Origin: Anaerolineales bacterium
GTDB lineage: Bacteria; Chloroflexota; Anaerolineae; Anaerolineales; Villigracilaceae
NCBI GenBank assembly: GCA_016789305.1
Contig: JAEURJ010000023.1
Location: forward strand, 434,001 to 498,000
Length of the DNA stretch: 64,000 bases
Reading direction: 5' to 3'
The stretch's first letter is position 1. The number at the start of each line of letters is the position of its first letter. A model generated the notes under the pieces. That model was not told the DNA's origin, made no database searches, and saw nothing but the letters and a program-made list of their open reading frames with translations. The translations under genes and the position numbers were made by a program. Below, piece after piece: positions 61,481 to 64,000 of the stretch.

Positions 61481-62539
61481 TTACAAACTGGAGCGGACAT
61501 GCATGATATCGCCGTCCTTCACTGGATATTCCTTACCCTCAAGCCTGAACTTGCCTTTAGCCTTCGCTTCATTCATTGACCCAAGGCTGATCAGGTCCTC
61601 GTACGCCACCACCTCCGCCCGAACAAATCCGCGAAACAGGTCGGTATGGATTTCCCCGGCGGATTCCTGGGCATTGGCTCCGCGTTTGGTTTCCCACGCA
61701 CGAACTTCATCTTCGCCAACAGTAAAGAAAGTTTGCACACGAAGAAGATCATAGGATAGGTTGATCATCTTTTTCAAGCTAAGTTCTTTGATGCCGTATT
61801 CTTCCATGAAGACAGACGCGTCCTCCGGAGAGAGCTGTGCAATTTCCATTTCCAGTTTTCCCATCAACGAAATGGATGGATGATCGAGCTTTACTTCAGG
61901 CGCAGTTTGACCTTCGCTCATGTTAAAAACCGTCAAAATGGGCTTACGGCTAAGCAGGCCAAAGCTGGAGAGCTCCTTTTGCTCTTCGTGGGTGAATTCA
62001 AGGTCACGCAATGGTTTGTTATCGGAAAGAGTTTTATGCAGCTTTTCAAACAACTCGGTCTGGCGTGCATTCAGGGTTTTATCCGTACCGCCCTTTTTAC
62101 GTTCATCGACAAGCTTTTCCAACTTGCGTTCCACAGCAATCAGATCGTTAAGCAGCAATTCGGTGAGCATCGTATCCACATCGCGGACAGGGTCCACGGT
62201 GCCGCTGGGATGCATCACGCTGTCATCGTTAAATCCGCGCACGATAAGGATCAGCCCGTCCATTTGGTTGAGTTGATTCAACAGCTGCCCGGAAATGCCG
62301 CTTTTGGCCGAACCAGTTTCAAGTCCGGCAATATCCGCGTATGTCACCTTGGCATAGATCGTCTTCTTCGGGTTGAACATCGCAGAGAGTTTATCCACGC
62401 GCGGGTCGGGAACTTCCACCACCGCATTGTGAACTTCAAATCGTCCAGCAGAGGCAGTGGTGGGTGTATTTCCGCGGGTAAGCGCGTTGAAAATGGTGGT
62501 CTTTCCTGACTGGGGTAATCCAATAATTCCTAGTTTCAT
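61481..62539 (-). CDS. ychF: YchF/Obg-like ATPase
   Basis: A 352-residue GTPase-fold ATPase. Seen: P-loop GLPQSGKTT near residue 7, a switch region ADIAGL near 69, NMSE in place of the guanine-specificity NKxD near 206 (as in YchF, which prefers ATP), and a C-terminal TGS domain from DLFRGFVRAEVVAYEDL to GKEYPVKDGDIMHVRSSL. Ribosome- and redox-linked translation factor (family knowledge). Its start lies just beside the tRNA promoter on the other strand. Confidence 0.93.
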   Translation of the reverse strand: MKLGIIGLPQSGKTTIFNALTRGNTPTTASAGRFEVHNAVVEVPDPRVDKLSAMFNPKKTIYAKVTYADIAGLETGSAKSGISGQLLNQLNQMDGLILIVRGFNDDSVMHPSGTVDPVRDVDTMLTELLLNDLIAVERKLEKLVDERKKGGTDKTLNARQTELFEKLHKTLSDNKPLRDLEFTHEEQKELSSFGLLSRKPILTVFNMSEGQTAPEVKLDHPSISLMGKLEMEIAQLSPEDASVFMEEYGIKELSLKKMINLSYDLLRVQTFFTVGEDEVRAWETKRGANAQESAGEIHTDLFRGFVRAEVVAYEDLISLGSMNEAKAKGKFRLEGKEYPVKDGDIMHVRSSL

Positions 62540-62540
62540 C

Positions 62541-62568
62541 TTGACCTTATAGTTGGGAGTGGTATACT
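62541..62568 (+). promoter_or_regulatory. Promoter of the tRNA-Leu gene
   Basis: TTGACC and TATACT are 16 bases apart and the tRNA begins 24 bases after the -10 box. Confidence 0.65.
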
Positions 62569-62592
62569 TGCGCTCGCGTTAGCTCGCAATTG

Positions 62593-62675
62593 GCCGAAGT
62601 GGCGGAATAGGCAGACGCGCACGACTCAAAATCGTGTTCCCTACGGGAATGAGGGTTCGATTCCCTCCTTCGGCA
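62593..62675 (+). tRNA. tRNA-Leu (anticodon CAA)
   Basis: An 83-base class II tRNA. The acceptor GCCGAAG pairs with CTTCGGC, followed by discriminator A; the anticodon loop reads CTCAAAA, giving anticodon CAA for UUG; a long variable arm (TTCCC/GGGAA) and T-arm GAGGGTTCGATTCCCTC are present. CCA is not encoded. It is the only tRNA in the window and faces an integrase gene. Confidence 0.95.
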
Positions 62676-62689
62676 CTGGCGGATTATAC

Positions 62690-62726
62690 ACGAACGTCCT
62701 CTCAATTCGAGAGGATGTTTGTGTTT
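62690..62726 (+). terminator. Hairpin after the tRNA
   Basis: CGTCCTCTC and GAGAGGATG are complementary arms around AATTC, with TTTGTGTTT following. Likely terminates the tRNA transcript. Confidence 0.6.
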
Positions 62727-62791
62727 ATGCCATCTTCCCGTGTTGATTTTTGGGGGTTATTGCTCATGCGACGGTTTCTACTACTGCAAAT

Positions 62792-63919
62792 CTACTGCAA
62801 TTGTGGATTAATCGCTTCATCAATCCTCTGCGCTGCTTCATCCTGTGATCGTGCCATCGGATGGCCATAGATATCCGTTGTAACGCTGGCCTTTGAGTGC
62901 CCAGAACGTTGCTGGACCGTATTCACAGGCATACCCATTTCTAGCAGTATAGAAATTGATGTATGTCGTAGATCGTGAAAGCGAATTAATGGAAGGTCTG
63001 CACTTTTGAGTACCTTTCTAAGCTCGCGGAAAACCTTCGTGCGATCAATGAATGTATCGTCATTACTTGAAAAGATCAAATCGTTTTCATACCACTGACC
63101 ACCTGCGTCGGTTTTAGCCGATTCCTGTTGGACCTTGTGAACCAATAGCCGTCTGAGTGTTTCCTGTCCCAGCTTGATCTGCCTACGTCCGGCTTTGGTC
63201 TTGGTTGGTACTAGGGAAAATCTCTGGCCGGGAAGCTGTTGAAGCTGACGCTGGACATGCAATGTTGCTTTGTCAGCATCCAAGTCTGTCCACTTCAAAC
63301 CCAACAATTCCCCTTTTCGCATACCGGTCGCCAATGCCAGGTAAAAGAGTGTTCCATATGGAGAACTCGCCGCCGCGACCATGAATTGGCGAACTTGTTC
63401 CTCGTTGAGAATTTGGAACTCGGTTCGTTCAACTTTAGGTCGTTGAACAGCATCTGTTGGATTCCGACCCAGGATGCCCTCCCGAACCGCTTGTTCCAAG
63501 GCGATGTGGAGCACTACGTGTGCCAACTGTATCATTCGAGCGCCTCTACCTTCTTCCTTCAACCGAGCGTATAGATCGTTGATATGTGTAGGGAGGATTT
63601 GTTGCAATCGCATCTTCCCTAGGAAGGGTAGGATATCCCTTTCGGCCGTGCCCCGATACCCGCTGGCAGTAAGCGGTCTGATGGAAAGCGACTTGCTCTC
63701 CAACCAATTCCTCATAAACGTCTCAAGCGTGATTTGAGTGGCACTGTAGGTCAGGCCACCATGAATCCGCGCCAGAGTCTCTTTGATCCACTCTCGGCAT
63801 TCGGCCGCGTTCTTGCCATATTTGGTCAACCTTCGTCCGTTCAGGCTGACCTGGGCGCACCAAAGACCATCCTTTCTTCGATACAACCCACCTTCGTGGT
63901 TTCCTCGTCTTTTAGCCAT
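62792..63919 (-). CDS. Tyrosine recombinase / phage-type integrase
   Basis: A 375-residue site-specific recombinase. Seen: an AP2-like N-terminal arm-binding region with GGLYRRKDGLWCAQVSLNGRR, a SAM-like core-binding domain (LETFMRNWLESKSLSIRPLTASGYRGT to GRGARMIQLAHVVLHIALEQAVREG) and the catalytic domain with Arg in ATGMRKGELLGLKW near 211, HDLRHTS near 322 and the Tyr nucleophile in TTDIYGHP near 357. The start is set at an ATG with AGAAAGGAG upstream, though a longer frame is open. It faces the tRNA-Leu gene across 116 bases, so the element is likely integrated at that tRNA and extends beyond the window's right end. Confidence 0.92.
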   Translation of the reverse strand: MAKRRGNHEGGLYRRKDGLWCAQVSLNGRRLTKYGKNAAECREWIKETLARIHGGLTYSATQITLETFMRNWLESKSLSIRPLTASGYRGTAERDILPFLGKMRLQQILPTHINDLYARLKEEGRGARMIQLAHVVLHIALEQAVREGILGRNPTDAVQRPKVERTEFQILNEEQVRQFMVAAASSPYGTLFYLALATGMRKGELLGLKWTDLDADKATLHVQRQLQQLPGQRFSLVPTKTKAGRRQIKLGQETLRRLLVHKVQQESAKTDAGGQWYENDLIFSSNDDTFIDRTKVFRELRKVLKSADLPLIRFHDLRHTSISILLEMGMPVNTVQQRSGHSKASVTTDIYGHPMARSQDEAAQRIDEAINPQLQ

Positions 63920-64000
63920 GCTTATTTCTCCTTTCTGTGGCAGGGTAACCACAAGGAGATATGAGCCGGTTTGATTGTGCTATTCGACTATTAAGGTGCG
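63920..64000. other. Window edge inside a probable integrated element
   Basis: This short stretch upstream of the integrase has an open frame on the minus strand running off the window and ending at TAA inside the integrase start (a possible excisionase C-terminus), and an ATG with AAGGAG on the plus strand at 63961 with unusually short spacing. Neither can be judged without more sequence. Confidence 0.2.

Noticed and set aside
1..64000. CRISPR arrays or restriction/defence islands
   Set aside because: No regularly spaced repeat array or recognisable defence gene was seen in the window.

Overview
The window looks like a chromosomal segment of a Chloroflexota bacterium, most likely Anaerolineae. 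This is inferred from three traits: lipoproteins and membrane proteins with Thr-Pro-rich linkers (14.1-15.7, 20-22 and 23.7-28 kb), an oversized PhnE permease with an extracytoplasmic Ig-like insert, and groESL under sigma70 promoter plus CIRCE control. No rRNA or taxonomic marker gene is present, so the class-level call is a guess from gene style. Most of the window is ordinary chromosomal coding sequence with short intergenic gaps, many long palindromic terminators, and at least three kinds of palindromic intergenic repeat.

Layout. 0-7 kb: a TerC/Alx membrane protein, an AIM24-family protein, and a MarR regulator ahead of a heterodimeric ABC exporter; then a remnant that resembles the end of a deazaflavin-dependent nitroreductase, broken exactly at a palindromic repeat. 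7-14 kb: zinc-ribbon membrane protein, acyltransferase-3, a stand-alone MoCo-sulfurase-like PLP enzyme, a tightly coupled DinB-YciI-YwbE run, a VOC protein, and groES-groEL. 14-24.5 kb: two Thr-Pro-rich surface proteins, an HD hydrolase, SanA, a phosphonate-type ABC transporter (phnD-phnC-phnE on the minus strand, plus a second PhnD-like protein), a DUF4230 protein, pyrE and an SH3b lipoprotein. 24.5-28.1 kb: a 1198-residue secreted beta-helix protein with about ten modules separated by acidic, aromatic variable loops. 28.3-33.4 kb: an Rrf2 regulator with a dyad inside its own promoter, then a Pst-type ABC transporter (S, C, A, B) and a TauE/SafE permease.

33.5-41 kb: NfeD, lipoyl synthase, an ECF sigma factor with two small downstream genes, and two aldehyde dehydrogenases. 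41-57.5 kb: a DHA2 drug exporter, then a long same-strand series of small detoxification or stress-type genes. It starts with an ArsR-AHSA1 pair and includes an alpha/beta hydrolase, four RibD/DHFR-like paralogues (one frameshifted), DUF998, VOC, a second AHSA1, an AlkD glycosylase, NTF2-like, a BBE-type flavoenzyme, a UvrA-like ABC ATPase, two DUF1801-type proteins, an AraC regulator, a P-loop kinase and a 5'-3' exonuclease. 57.7-62.5 kb: DinB-like, SGNH-like lipoprotein, GNAT, oligoendopeptidase F with a histone-like Lys/Ala tail, and YchF. 62.6-64 kb: tRNA-Leu(CAA) with its own promoter, faced by a tyrosine integrase, which marks the probable edge of an integrated element that continues beyond the window.

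How genes work together. MarR probably controls the exporter pair. The Phn and Pst clusters are two separate oxyanion uptake routes; the Pst cluster lacks phoU/phoB and sits between an Rrf2 regulator and a TauE/SafE protein, so its substrate could be something other than phosphate. The ArsR-led series may be a stress-inducible xenobiotic or alkylation response, but that is inference from content and orientation only. The items that most deserve follow-up are the modular beta-helix protein, the PhnE with an inserted membrane domain, the Rrf2/Pst/TauE cluster with its operator, and the ArsR-led series with its repeated DHFR-like genes.
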